Source: DATFFO01 sp963744905 (lineage in GTDB: Bacteria > Actinomycetota > Acidimicrobiia > Spongiisociales > ZC4RG35). Taken from it: a stretch of DNA of 64,000 nt. The position numbers and the translations under genes are program-made. The notes beneath the pieces are model-generated. The model was not told the origin of the DNA and made no database searches. It saw nothing but the letters and a program-made list of their open reading frames with translations. Within the stretch, counting starts at the first letter, position 1. Every line of letters begins with the position of its first letter. The DNA is taken from positions 80,413-144,412 of the forward strand of contig CAVUUV010000008.1 of NCBI GenBank assembly GCA_963744905.1, written 5' to 3'. Shown here one piece after another: positions 1-9,522 of the stretch.

Positions 1-195
1 TTCATACGCCGTCCCGAGCCGATCTGGTACCTCCAGGTGGGTGTGATCGTGACGGGTCACGTGACCGGCGTGGTCCTCGCTCACGATCGAGCCCTGGCAG
101 ACTTCGAGGGGGCGGCTGCGGTACGCAGCCAGTACGCCATGCTGGTGCTGATGGTGTTGCTAACCAGCCTCGGCCTGGTCATCCTGGCAGGATGA
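1..195 (+). CDS. C-terminal end of a membrane protein (partial)
   Basis: Frame 1 is open from the window edge to a TGA at 193-195 and encodes the last 64 residues of a membrane protein. The visible part has a hydrophobic stretch near the start, a central HDRALADFEG segment and a terminal hydrophobic helix rich in L, V and M. The segment recalls the C-terminus of multi-pass proteins that databases often label fenitrothion hydrolase in actinobacteria; that is recollection, not a search, and the catalytic meaning of the label is doubtful. The stop overlaps the next start by ATGA, so the two are probably translationally coupled. Confidence 0.55.
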   Translation, partial: FIRRPEPIWYLQVGVIVTGHVTGVVLAHDRALADFEGAAAVRSQYAMLVLMVLLTSLGLVILAG

Positions 196-389
196 TGCAC
201 GCTCTTGCCCCGATCCTGGCTCACTACGGAGGCATCGACGAGATCGGTATCTTCGTCTTCCCGGCGGTGGCGGTGATCCTCATTCTTCGCTGGGCCGAGC
301 GGCGGGCACGTGAGAAGATGGAGGCCGAAGAGGGCGAGAGCGCCGACTCCGACCAGATCGAACCACCGTCGGACGATGGCCACGTGTAG
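192..389 (+). CDS. small single-pass membrane protein (65 aa)
   Basis: This ORF starts in an ATGA overlap with the preceding membrane protein gene, which supports it as a real coupled gene. It encodes 65 residues: a short N-terminus, one hydrophobic helix at about residues 18-33, a basic WAERRAREK patch after it that suggests a cytoplasmic C-terminus, and an acidic tail. No family is recognised. A role as accessory subunit of the upstream membrane protein is inferred from coupling only. Confidence 0.5.
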   Translation: MMHALAPILAHYGGIDEIGIFVFPAVAVILILRWAERRAREKMEAEEGESADSDQIEPPSDDGHV

Positions 390-470
390 AGGCGAGTCGT
401 CCTCCAGATCTGTGAGTCGACGTTCCCGTCCCAGGCGGGATCGTCGGACCATATCCCCGTCCAGGACCAC

Positions 471-638
471 TAGGAGCCCGTTGAACAATGCATGTCACCC
501 ATCTTGACGACCATGCATCACCACCCACTGCGTTCTCGGCCCCGCCATTCCGGCACAAGGAGTGGCGAAACCTCGGCCTTGCGGCTGGCGCGCCTGGCCG
601 CCAATCCGAGCAACGGCATTATCCAACAGGCTCCTAGG
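471..638 (+). mobile_element. 168-bp MITE-like element, copy 1
   Basis: The segment begins TAGGAGCCCGTTGAACAATG and its other end, read on the opposite strand, begins TAGGAGCCTGTTGGATAATG, so it has terminal inverted repeats matching at 17 of 20 positions. It has no transposase-sized ORF. An almost identical copy lies inverted at 870-1037, differing by only a few bases. Terminal repeats, small size and a second copy point to a non-autonomous transposable element; the mobilising transposase family is not identified. Confidence 0.6.
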
Positions 639-869
639 CTCGTGTGTCGACGACTGACCAGTCGCCGCCGCGGCAGAGGCGAAACTCGGCCTGCCTGTGC
701 CTTGATTGATTCACTGCAGGCCGGACAGGTCTTCGACTAAGGGGTCGAGTAGATCCGTTCCACCGCCACCGCCCGCAACTCCCCCGCCACCTCCGGGTCC
801 AAGTCCAGCACCCAGATCAACCGCTCCGCCACGGCCTGGCTCGGGCGCCGAGGTGCTCGAGGATGGGCG
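639..869. other. 231-bp spacer between inverted MITE copies
   Basis: No complete gene is visible. On the minus strand an open frame ending at 737 reads ERLIWVLDLDPEVAGELRAV before its stop. Its composition looks coding and it may be the tail of a disrupted gene, but its upstream part runs into the MITE and no family is recognised. The rest is proline- and alanine-coding low-complexity sequence. Confidence 0.3.
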
Positions 870-1037
870 CCTAGAAGCCTGTTGGATAATGCCGTTGCTC
901 GGATTGGCGGCCAGGCGCGCCAGCCGCAAGGCCGAGGTTTCGCCACTCCTTGTGCCGGAATGGCGGGGCCGAGAACGCAGTGGGTGGTGATGCATGGTCG
1001 TCAAGAGGGGTGACATGCATTGTTCAACGGGCTCCTA
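870..1037 (-). mobile_element. 168-bp MITE-like element, copy 2 (inverted)
   Basis: This is the reverse complement of 471-638 over the full 168 bp with only a few substitutions, for example one in the outer terminal repeat at about 874. The two copies face each other around a 231-bp spacer, so the region could fold into a very large cruciform or behave as a composite unit. Downstream, 1030-1152 on the plus strand reads as the last ~38 residues of an ORF ending TVRLRA and a stop, possibly a host gene interrupted by the insertion. Confidence 0.6.
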
Positions 1038-1202
1038 GCCATCTGGCTCACCCAGGCGAGTCGGGCCGGCCGAGATGCCCGGGCCCTGTTGTTGGATGAC
1101 ACTGTCGACGTGGTGCTCTGGGGCTTCCGGCCGACAGTGCGTCTACGGGCCTGAGCCATCAGCGTCGAACTCTCTGCGTCCAGGGAACCGGGGCTCGCTC
1201 GT
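1038..1202 (+). other. intergenic region with possible gene remnant
   Basis: A plus-strand frame leaving the MITE copy reads through a coding-like segment (LLLDDTVDVVLWGFRP) to a TGA near 1152. No start codon or family can be assigned, so this is recorded only as a possible 3' remnant of a gene broken by the upstream insertion. Nothing else is seen up to the stop of the AlbA_2 gene. Confidence 0.25.
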
Positions 1203-2589
1203 CTAGCGGAGAATCTCCTCCGACTGTCCCAGTCCCATGTCCTGCGCCCAGGCAGCTCGATTCGAGAAGTAGTTGGTTCGGACTTCACCTGTCTCGGTGA
1301 ATTGATATGGCTCGGCTAGGCCGAAGGCTTGAACGAGATCCTTCATGACCGCCGAGGCAGCCGAGACCCATCCGGCGCCATGAATGTAGAGGTCCTCCAG
1401 CGTAAGTGTGGCTTCGGTCTCGGCAGTGACGATGCGAGTGGTGTTGGGCAATTGCTGCGGGCTGTGATGACGCTGATGAACAAGGATCTTCTCGCCTTCG
1501 ATGCGGTTGCCTTCGTAGGTGACTCCTCCGACGATGCGTACACGGACAAGAACGTCGCCGCCTGTATGGGCGTTCTCAACTGCGTGCGCAGCGGCTATTC
1601 GTGTCTGAGCTAGCAGAGTTGTGGCTAGCAACTCGTCATCGATCAGCACACCAGTCGGGCCATATTCCCAGGTACCTGCGGGCCCCTGGCCCCAACCAAT
1701 GGGGCTTGCCAGGAAACTTGAGCCGTCAACATGGAGCTCTGAGTAGACACCACCCCACGCCACGGTCACCCGCCTCTTTCGGGTTCTCACATCGATTGGA
1801 CCTGGCCTCAAGTAGTGAGGCCTGCCATCACTAGGACCATCGTCTACCCGATTAATCCATTCCTGGAGGGCTCTCGGTGTGGTGTAGGACAACTCCATTG
1901 ACCCCGGACGGTCAGGTACTGCGATTTGAACAAGCCATGCAGACGCATCCAGATCGATCTCCGATCGGCCTTGCTCTTCAACCTGATCCACTCTCCCGGC
2001 CCGACTGCGAGCCATAGCAAAGCGGTCCCGATACGCATTGGCAATCTCAGACTCGCCTAGATACCGATTTCTGCGCCCACTGCGGATTGGATATCGAAAA
2101 CCTTCATTGACCGATACGCCATGAGGTCTAAGCGAGCTCGGGGGGATCAGGATCGCGTAAGTAACCGACCTGATCGTCCCCCGCGGAAGGGATCCTCATT
2201 ACGTGGCTCTCCACATAGGGGAAGACATTCGATGCGACGATGCTCTCCAAACGCATGGCCTCCCGTTCGGTGAGGGGCACGGGGTTGGATCCGGCAGCTC
2301 GGCCATCCTCCTCATCGATGCCGATTATCAATAAGCCACCATTCGCATTTGCTATTGCCGCAACGTCCGTGGCCAGGTCGCGTTTGTCCCGATCTGAACC
2401 TCCGTACATTTCCCTCTTGAAGTCCAGATCCTGAGCTTCCTCGACTCCGGCCCCTAGAGCCCGCCCAATGTGCTCCTCGGTGAGGTCTACGAGCTCAGTC
2501 CCGAAGATGGCCTCGAGTCGCGGGAATCGAGCCCTCATGATTCGCGTCACAAGCCGTTCACCCCCAGCGCCCGGCCGATGGGAAGTCAC
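1203..2589 (-). pseudogene. AlbA_2 (Schlafen-type) ATP-binding protein, frameshifted
   Basis: The N-terminal frame (2589 to about 2128) carries the AlbA_2 signature: a DLDFKREMYGG segment, then VAAIANANGGLLIIGIDEED. That frame stops after VGYLRDPDPPELA. One frame over, the sequence continues without a break as AILIPPSSLRPHGV and FRYPIRSGRRNRYL, exactly what AlbA_2 proteins have next, and runs to 1203. Repairing one indel near 2145-2160 would give about 460 residues. AlbA_2 proteins are putative DNA-binding ATPases often found in accessory or defence-like regions; the specific role is unknown. The gene sits between tRNA-Ala and the MITE pair and looks less GC-rich than its neighbours, which suggests transfer. 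Confidence 0.7.
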
Positions 2590-2757
2590 GAACGGTCACC
2601 AGTGACACCCTAGACGCGGAACCATCCACCAACTCGTAAAGGGCCGTCTCCTCACTGGGAAGGGGCGTCACAGAAGGGGCGCACATTGATAGGCACCCTG
2701 AAAATGCCACGCGGTGTACAGACGGAGAGAAAGCGCCCCTGGCCAGGGAGTTTGAAG

Positions 2758-2831
2758 TGGAGCTGAGGGGATTTGAACCCCTGACCCCTTGCATGCCATG
2801 CAAGTGCTCTGCCAGGCTGAGCTACAGCCCC
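2758..2831 (-). tRNA. tRNA-Ala(GGC)
   Basis: The minus strand folds as a cloverleaf with acceptor arms GGGGCTG and CAGCTCC, D-arm TAGCTCAG, anticodon stem CTTGC/GCAAG around the loop ATGGCAT (anticodon GGC), and T-arm GGGGTTCAAATCCCC. The discriminator base is A and CCA is not encoded. It borders the accessory patch at 0.4-2.6 kb. Confidence 0.95.
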
Positions 2832-2878
2832 AAAGGGATACGTCAGATTAACAAAGCCCTCGGGCGACTGGAAAGTGG

Positions 2879-3232
2879 TCAGGCCTCGGAGGCCACGTCG
2901 CTGGTCACCGGCTCCTCCCAGGCCAGGCGGGGAGCATCACGCCACAGACGCTCCAGCCCGTAGTACTCACGCTGTTCGGGCTGGAACAGATGCACCACCA
3001 CGTCCCCATAGTCCAACAACAGCCACTCGCCCTGTCCGGTCCCTTCGCGCCGGAGAGGTTTGCGATCCGCCTTCTCGGCCAATGCCTTCTCCACTCCATC
3101 GGCCACGGCCCTGACGTGGGTACGGGAGGTCCCGGTGGCGATCACGAACACCTCGGTGATGGCCAGGAGATCACCCACCTCCAGCAGATCGACATCCAAT
3201 CCCTTCTTGTCGGCGATGGCATCGGCCGCCAT
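2879..3232 (-). CDS. rsfS: ribosomal silencing factor RsfS
   Basis: RsfS (YbeB/DUF143) binds ribosomal protein L14 and blocks joining of the 30S and 50S subunits under nutrient stress. The 117-residue product carries family motifs ITEVFVIATG, the GEWLLLDYGDVVVHLF core and REYYGLERLW. The listed ATG has no good ribosome binding site. The frame stays open upstream as VIETTEIAL, which resembles family N-termini, and an AGGAGG at about 3260 precedes an in-frame GTC and ATA, so initiation may use a non-standard codon around 3256-3259. It lies just downstream of nadD, the usual bacterial pairing. Confidence 0.92.
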   Translation of the reverse strand: MAADAIADKKGLDVDLLEVGDLLAITEVFVIATGTSRTHVRAVADGVEKALAEKADRKPLRREGTGQGEWLLLDYGDVVVHLFQPEQREYYGLERLWRDAPRLAWEEPVTSDVASEA

Positions 3233-3286
3233 CAGGGCGATCTCAGTGGTCTCTATGACGGGTGCTCCTCCTGGTGTCAGTCCTTT

Positions 3287-3880
3287 TCATTGTACCGGAG
3301 GACGAGCCTGAGACACATAGAGCTGATGGTCGGTCATGTATCGCCAGACGCCATCCCTGACCAGGAAGCGGGCCGACCTGCCCGCCATGAGGCGCTCGCG
3401 AATCAGAGTCCCCGAGATGTCGAGCTCCACCATGTCGAGCCACACGTATTCGCCGCTCACCGCCGACGCCACCCGCTCCCTGGGCGTGCCGGCTCGAGGT
3501 GCCACTGCCAGCGTGGTCCGGTTCATCACCTCGTCAGCCCGGTCCCAGGTGGGAAGGCCGCAGGCGGCGTCCGCTCCGAGGATGAGAACGATCTCGTCGG
3601 CGGGGTCGAAGGTGGACAACGTATCCGCGGTGTAGGTCCATCCTTGGCGATGCACCTCCCGCTCGTCGGCCTTGAAGTACTCGACACCCTCCGCCGCCCG
3701 TCGGGTCATCTCCCAACGATGACCGGGGCCGGACACGCCCCGACCAACCTTCTGCCAGGGGGATCCGGCCGGCATGAACAGAACCACGTCAAGGTCGAGC
3801 TGGCGATAGGCGACCTCACCCGTATGCAGGTGCGCCAAATGAGGGGGATCGAAGGTTCCACCGAGAAGTCCGATTCGCAC
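3287..3880 (-). CDS. nadD: nicotinate-nucleotide adenylyltransferase NadD
   Basis: NadD transfers AMP from ATP to nicotinate mononucleotide, making deamido-NAD in NAD biosynthesis. The GTG start at 3880 gives the family N-terminus RIGLLGGTFDPPHLAH with the GGTFDPPH nucleotide-binding motif, and the C-terminal SGTLIRERL matches the family S-x-T-x-x-R motif. An in-frame ATG at 3913 would add 11 residues (MPSDWFPILAP) and is the alternative start. The start overlaps the end of the upstream M23 peptidase gene by about 65 bp. rsfS follows after 54 bp, so nadD and rsfS are likely cotranscribed. Confidence 0.93.
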   Translation of the reverse strand: MRIGLLGGTFDPPHLAHLHTGEVAYRQLDLDVVLFMPAGSPWQKVGRGVSGPGHRWEMTRRAAEGVEYFKADEREVHRQGWTYTADTLSTFDPADEIVLILGADAACGLPTWDRADEVMNRTTLAVAPRAGTPRERVASAVSGEYVWLDMVELDISGTLIRERLMAGRSARFLVRDGVWRYMTDHQLYVSQARPPVQ

Positions 3881-4310
3881 CGGCGCCAGGATAGGGAACC
3901 AATCGGAGGGCATCGCTGATGGGGCCCCACCGACAGACCAGGAGCGGTGCCGGATCCGTGTAACTGTCATTGATTCGAACCGACATGTGGACGGCTCCGC
4001 GTCCGTGGGCCCGACCGCTACGACCCACCACCTGTCCCCTGGCCACCCGTTCACCAGTTGAGGAGGCAACAGCAGACAGGTAGGACAATGACACCTTCAC
4101 CTCGCCGGACTTGACGGTGACGGTCTGCATCCCGGCGACGCTGCCGGCGAACGAGACCACTCCCGACAGGGGAGCACGGACACCGGCCCCTTCGATGGCG
4201 GCCAGATCGATCCCCCAGTGGCCCCCGTACCCTCCTTGCGGGGCGAAACCCGCCACCACTGCTCCGGGAACGGGCGGGAGCAGGCAGGCCAGAGCCACCA
4301 GCATCCACAT
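3816..4310 (-). CDS. M23-family (LytM-like) peptidase domain protein
   Basis: The ATG at 4310 is preceded by AAGGAGGGTTC, an excellent ribosome binding site, so upstream in-frame codons are discarded. The product (164 aa) begins with a hydrophobic signal segment (MLVALACLLPPVPGAVVAG) and continues with an M23-type fold: GHWGIDLAAIEGAGVRAPLSG, then a second strand set ending VHMSVRIND. In active LytM enzymes the metal is held by H-x(3)-D and H-x-H. Here GHWGID keeps H and D, but the second motif reads GAVHMSVR with only one histidine, so activity is uncertain. Probably exported and cell-wall associated. Its 3' end overlaps the nadD start. Confidence 0.75.
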   Translation of the reverse strand: MWMLVALACLLPPVPGAVVAGFAPQGGYGGHWGIDLAAIEGAGVRAPLSGVVSFAGSVAGMQTVTVKSGEVKVSLSYLSAVASSTGERVARGQVVGRSGRAHGRGAVHMSVRINDSYTDPAPLLVCRWGPISDALRLVPYPGAGANRTSRWNLRSPSFGAPAYG

Positions 4311-4457
4311 GAACCCTCCTTCACCACGGTCGGCTCTTGGCAAACCTACCGCGATGAAGCCGGGCGGGGAAGGGGGTTGGGGTCCGCCACGCGTTGTCAC
4401 TGGCGGCGGCGGAGGGTCTAGCGTTGAGGGCGACAAGCCACTTCAAGGACGCCAGAC

Positions 4458-5480
4458 ATGACCAAGATCCGCATCGGCCTGATGGGGTTTGGCCGCATCG
4501 GCCGCAACGTGTTCCGTCTCACACGCCAACACCCCGATGTGGAGGTAGTCGCCATCTCGGATATCGCCGATCCGGCCGGCCTCACCTACCTACTCAAATA
4601 CGATTCGATCTACGGACGCTATCCCGGTGAGGTCTCCTATTCGGATGGCGTGTTGACGGCCGAGGGACGCGAGATCGTCTTCGACAGGGCCAAGACACCG
4701 GCCGACACCAGATGGAAGGAACACGGGGTGGACCTGGTGGTGGAGGCCACCAGCCGGTACCGGACGCGGGAAGCCAACCAGGGTCACCTCGACTCGGGGG
4801 CCCAGGCCGTTGTGGTGGCCTCCAGCCCCGAGGTGCCAGGCGACATACCCATGGTCCTGCCCGGAATCAACGACGAGGTGCTCGATTCGGCTCCCCGTAT
4901 CGTGGCGATGGGATCCAACACCTCCAACGCCATTGCTCCCGTCCTGCGCACGCTCGACGAAGAGTTCGGGATCGTACGGGCCTTCTGGACCACGGTCCAC
5001 GCCATATCCAACTCGGGCCGCCTGGCTGATGTCCCCACATCCGGCTTCCGGTCCAGCCGTGCCGCCGGTGAGAACATCATCCCCGAGCAGACCAACTCCC
5101 CCGAGATCGTGGCCCAGGTGATGCCAGAGCTCGACGGAAAGCTGTTTGCCGTAGCCCTCAACGTTCCCGTGTCGGACGGCTCGACTGTCGACCTGGTCAT
5201 CGAATCCGCCCGGGAGACCACCAAGGAAGAGGTCAACGCGGCCCTCGAAAAGGCTGCCCGCGACCGCTATCCCGGCATTCTCGAGTACAGCGAAGACCCC
5301 ATCGTGTCCTCAGACGTCAAGGGTTCCCAATTCTCGGGGGTTTTCGACTCGCTGGCCACACTGGTTATGGCCGGAACCATGGTCAAGACGATCACCTGGT
5401 TCAACAACGGGTGGGGTTACTCGGCGCGGCTGGTCGAGGTCATCGAGACCCTCGCCTCCGACCTCGGAAAGGAATCATGA
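4458..5480 (+). CDS. GAPDH paralogue lacking the catalytic cysteine
   Basis: The 340-residue product aligns end to end with the adjacent true GAPDH. The N-terminal Rossmann motif GFGRIGRNVFR is intact, and H181 (TTVHAISN) and the RAAGENIIP phosphate-binding segment are kept. At residue 154, where GAPDH has the nucleophilic Cys in SNASCTTNC, this protein reads MGSNTSNAIA, so the Cys is Asn and the second Cys is Ala. Normal phosphorylating GAPDH chemistry is therefore unlikely. It could be a regulatory partner forming mixed tetramers with the neighbour, or an enzyme with changed chemistry. The two genes are one base apart and probably cotranscribed. Confidence 0.85.
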   Translation: MTKIRIGLMGFGRIGRNVFRLTRQHPDVEVVAISDIADPAGLTYLLKYDSIYGRYPGEVSYSDGVLTAEGREIVFDRAKTPADTRWKEHGVDLVVEATSRYRTREANQGHLDSGAQAVVVASSPEVPGDIPMVLPGINDEVLDSAPRIVAMGSNTSNAIAPVLRTLDEEFGIVRAFWTTVHAISNSGRLADVPTSGFRSSRAAGENIIPEQTNSPEIVAQVMPELDGKLFAVALNVPVSDGSTVDLVIESARETTKEEVNAALEKAARDRYPGILEYSEDPIVSSDVKGSQFSGVFDSLATLVMAGTMVKTITWFNNGWGYSARLVEVIETLASDLGKES

Positions 5481-5481
5481 G

Positions 5482-6504
<1,023 letters not shown>

Positions 6505-6515
6505 GGACAGGGGTC

Positions 6516-6881
6516 CTAGACGAGCAGGTCGAGGACGGTCTTGCGGAATTCGTTGGGCTGGAAGGGTTTGGTGACGAAGGCATCGGCTCCTCCCTCGTCG
6601 GCCCGTCGTCGCGACTCCTCCTCGGCGTGGGCGGTCAGTACCACCACCGGAGTCGACTTCACGGTCTCGTCGGAGCGGACGTTGCTCAGGACCTCCCATC
6701 CGTCCATCCCCGGGAGCCCGATATCGAGCACCACCAGGTCTGGAGCTTCCGACATCACCGCCGCTAGCCCGCTGGGTCCGTCGTCACGGGTGATTATCTC
6801 CAGATCGGCCGCTCGCAGGCATACCTCGATAAGGCGCCGGATCACCGCAGAATCTTCTATGACGAGTATTCGCTGACCCAA
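6516..6881 (-). CDS. single-domain response regulator (CheY-like receiver)
   Basis: The 121-residue protein is a stand-alone receiver domain: acidic pair E9/D10 in ILVIEDS, phosphoacceptor D53 in LVVLDIGLPGMDG, T83 in VVLTAHA and K105 in VTKPFQP. All residues needed for phosphorylation are present, but there is no output domain, so it likely acts by protein-protein contact or phosphorelay. No kinase gene is adjacent. It is convergent with gap at only 11 bp. Confidence 0.9.
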   Translation of the reverse strand: MGQRILVIEDSAVIRRLIEVCLRAADLEIITRDDGPSGLAAVMSEAPDLVVLDIGLPGMDGWEVLSNVRSDETVKSTPVVVLTAHAEEESRRRADEGGADAFVTKPFQPNEFRKTVLDLLV

Positions 6882-6965
6882 GCCTCACCTCGCAAGTCGG
6901 TATCAGAAGAAAGAATCAATCTGCGTACAGTATCGGATGGGTCGAAAGCAAAGTTGAGGCAAACC

Positions 6966-8438
6966 TCAGCGGGGGGCACGGGCATGAGGTCGTATCACCG
7001 GAAGGCTGATCTGCTCGACAAAGGACTCCAGCTGGCGCAGCGTGCGCACCTCGTGGACACCATCACACCAGCGGGAATAGACGCCCATCACTGAATCACC
7101 GGTATCCCAGTAGCTGCGGGGCTCGGGATTGAGCCAGTAGACGGCCCGGGCCCGATGGGCGATCTCGGCCAGCATCTCGTGGTGAGGCTGGCGATAGTTG
7201 TTGCGGGCATCTCCGGTGATGATCACCGTGCTACGGGGGGTGACCTCGGATCCGAAGAGATCGACGAATCCGGTCAGGGCGGTGCCGTAATCGGAATGAC
7301 CGTCGTGGAGAACCACGTGTGCTTCCGAGGCGATTCGAGCCAGAGCATCCGGGAAATCGGTGCCCGGGCCGAAGAATTCGGTCACCTCGTCCACCCGATC
7401 GATGAAGGCGAAAGAGCGCAGCTTGGAGAACTGGGTGGACATGGCGTAGGTGAACTGGAGAGTGAAGCGGGCGAAGGTGGCCATCGACCCCGATATGTCA
7501 CAGAGCAGGAAGACTTCGGGACGGTGGGGGTGGGGCGCTCGAAACACCGGCTCCATCGGAACACCACCGGTGGCGAGCGACCGGCGTACCGTCTTGCGGA
7601 AATCGAGCCGGCCCCGCCGCAGCCTTCTCCGGCGGCGGGCCAGCCGCGCCGCCAGTTTCCGGGTCAGAGGAACGATGGCATCCTCGATCGCCTCCAGGTC
7701 CTGTCGGGTGGCATGCATCAGATCCACGTCCTCGGTCAGGGGCCGCCGCAGGGTCCTCGCCACCGCCTCCCGGCCCCGGTCGGCTACCAGCCGCCGACGG
7801 ATCTCGTCACGCAGAGCCTCACGGAGCTCTTCCAGCCGCGATTCGACCTCCTCGCCCAACAAACGACGCTCGATCTCGGTCAGGTCGCCTGCCTCCTCTG
7901 TCATGATCTGGCGCAGCATCTCGGCGATCTGGTCTATGTCGAGGCGCCGCAGCGTCCGGTAGAGGTAGTAGGTGCCGCCCACGGGCCGACCCGGTTCGAA
8001 TCCCGACAACTCGTCCACTGCCTTACCTGCCGCCGATCCCAGGGCCCCCATGTCCATGTTCTTCAGCGCCTCCAGCAAGGCGCGGCGCAGGTCCTCGGCG
8101 CTGGTGCCGCTCGCACCCCGGTCGCCCCCGCTTCGGTCGCCATCCGAAGAATCGAGTAACTGCTCCTCGGGTTCACCCGGGCTGGGTTGACGGGCGAAGT
8201 ACACCTCGAAGGCGGTGTCGAAGGCGGGCAGGTGCCGCTCCGCCTTGACCATCGTCGCCGCCAGCGTCGCCTTGAGACCGGCCCGATCGGAGATGTCGAT
8301 TACCTCCAGGGCTCGCATGGCGTCGATGGTCTCCACCATCGAAACCGGGACCCCACAGGCCCTCAGCTCCTCGACGAAGCCGGTGAGGAGTGAGGTGATA
8401 GGTGAGCCGGCAACGCCCTCCGCCGAAGGTACGGTCAT
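6966..8438 (-). CDS. VWA-domain protein (CoxE-like)
   Basis: The start at 8438 overlaps the stop of the upstream ATPase gene by ATGA, which fixes the start; in-frame codons further upstream lie inside that gene. The 490-residue product has an N-terminal helical region, a very basic Arg-rich linker (LARRRRRLRRGR), and a C-terminal von Willebrand A domain with a metal-site motif, DISGSMATF, and a later SDYGTAL. MoxR ATPase plus VWA partners act as chaperones that insert metals or assemble enzymes; CoxD/CoxE matures CO dehydrogenase-type enzymes. No client enzyme is encoded next to the pair, so the target is unknown. Confidence 0.85.
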   Translation of the reverse strand: MTVPSAEGVAGSPITSLLTGFVEELRACGVPVSMVETIDAMRALEVIDISDRAGLKATLAATMVKAERHLPAFDTAFEVYFARQPSPGEPEEQLLDSSDGDRSGGDRGASGTSAEDLRRALLEALKNMDMGALGSAAGKAVDELSGFEPGRPVGGTYYLYRTLRRLDIDQIAEMLRQIMTEEAGDLTEIERRLLGEEVESRLEELREALRDEIRRRLVADRGREAVARTLRRPLTEDVDLMHATRQDLEAIEDAIVPLTRKLAARLARRRRRLRRGRLDFRKTVRRSLATGGVPMEPVFRAPHPHRPEVFLLCDISGSMATFARFTLQFTYAMSTQFSKLRSFAFIDRVDEVTEFFGPGTDFPDALARIASEAHVVLHDGHSDYGTALTGFVDLFGSEVTPRSTVIITGDARNNYRQPHHEMLAEIAHRARAVYWLNPEPRSYWDTGDSVMGVYSRWCDGVHEVRTLRQLESFVEQISLPVIRPHARAPR

Positions 8439-9313
8439 GCCTTCTGCAACTCGGCCGTGGCCTTGTCGATGTCGGTCTGGTACTTGAGCAGGACGTGCAG
8501 AGTGTCGGTCACAGCTGCGGTGTCGAGGTGCTCTATGGCCAAGGCAACCAGCGTTCGGGCCCAATCGATCGACTCCGAGACCGAGGGTGCCTTCTTCAGA
8601 TCCATTTGACGCACCGAACGAACGATCGCCGCGATTTGTGAAGCCAGCTTGGCGGGCAGCTCCGGGACCCGGGTCAGAAGGATCTCCTGCTCCCGCTCCG
8701 GGTCGGGGTAGCCGATGTGGAGGAAGAGGCAGCGCCTCTTGAGAGCTTCCGACAGCTCCCTGGTGTTGTTCGAGGTGAGTACCACGAAGGGCATGGTGCG
8801 AGCCGTGATGGTGCCCAGCTCCGGGATCGAGACCTGAAAATCTGACAAGACCTCCAACAGAAGGGCCTCGGTCTCGATCTCCACCCGGTCGATCTCGTCG
8901 ATGAGCAGCACCACCGGAACCGTCGAACGGATCGCCTCGAGCAGCGGCCGGGTGAGGAGGAATTCCTCCGAGAAGATGTCGTCGGCCAGAGAATCCCATT
9001 CCTGGCCGCGGTCGGCTTGGATCCGCAACAGCTGGCGCTTGTAGTTCCACTCGTACAGCGCCTTCGCCTCATCCAAACCCTCATAGCACTGCAGACGAAT
9101 CAGGGGCCGCTGCCAGAGAGCGGCCAGCGACTTGGCCAGTTCGGTCTTGCCGACCCCGGCTGGGCCCTCCACCAGAATCGGCTTGCCCAGCCTCCGAGCC
9201 AGAAACGCCACCTGGGCGATCCGTTTGTCGGCCAGGTAGCCGACGGTGCGCAGGCCGTCCATCAACTGAGCAGGCGACTCGATCACTTCAAGGCTGTCTT
9301 CTTCGACCGTCAT
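8435..9313 (-). CDS. MoxR-type AAA+ ATPase (CoxD-like)
   Basis: The 292-residue AAA+ protein has Walker A GPAGVGKT at residues 50-57, Walker B LLIDEIDR and sensor-1 VLTSNNTRELSEALKRRC, typical of the MoxR family. It is coupled to the downstream VWA gene by a four-base overlap. MoxR-VWA pairs remodel or mature other protein complexes using ATP. The promoter presumably lies in the 209-bp divergent region before trkA. Confidence 0.9.
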   Translation of the reverse strand: MTVEEDSLEVIESPAQLMDGLRTVGYLADKRIAQVAFLARRLGKPILVEGPAGVGKTELAKSLAALWQRPLIRLQCYEGLDEAKALYEWNYKRQLLRIQADRGQEWDSLADDIFSEEFLLTRPLLEAIRSTVPVVLLIDEIDRVEIETEALLLEVLSDFQVSIPELGTITARTMPFVVLTSNNTRELSEALKRRCLFLHIGYPDPEREQEILLTRVPELPAKLASQIAAIVRSVRQMDLKKAPSVSESIDWARTLVALAIEHLDTAAVTDTLHVLLKYQTDIDKATAELQKA

Positions 9314-9522
9314 GGGAGACCACCAGTGTAGGAGCCCCTCAAACAGGCCTCAGAGCGCGACCATCGCGGCGCTCGCCCGGGGGTCCCAAGGTCTCCGCAC
9401 CCTCGGCGAGCCGATGAGTCGATGGGCCCGGGCTGCGATCCGGCGCCTGCGGCTCAGGCACCTAGACTCCTCAGGTCCACCCCGAGGTGGCCTACCCCAC
9501 TCCCCATACGAGAGCTTGCTTG

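Noticed and set aside
81..488. Minus-strand frame whose first ~25 residues (VVLDGDMVRRSRLGRERRL) look weakly like a DUF421 tail
   Set aside because: Most of it is antisense to a coupled small membrane protein gene and its start lies in the MITE, so it is not supported as a gene.
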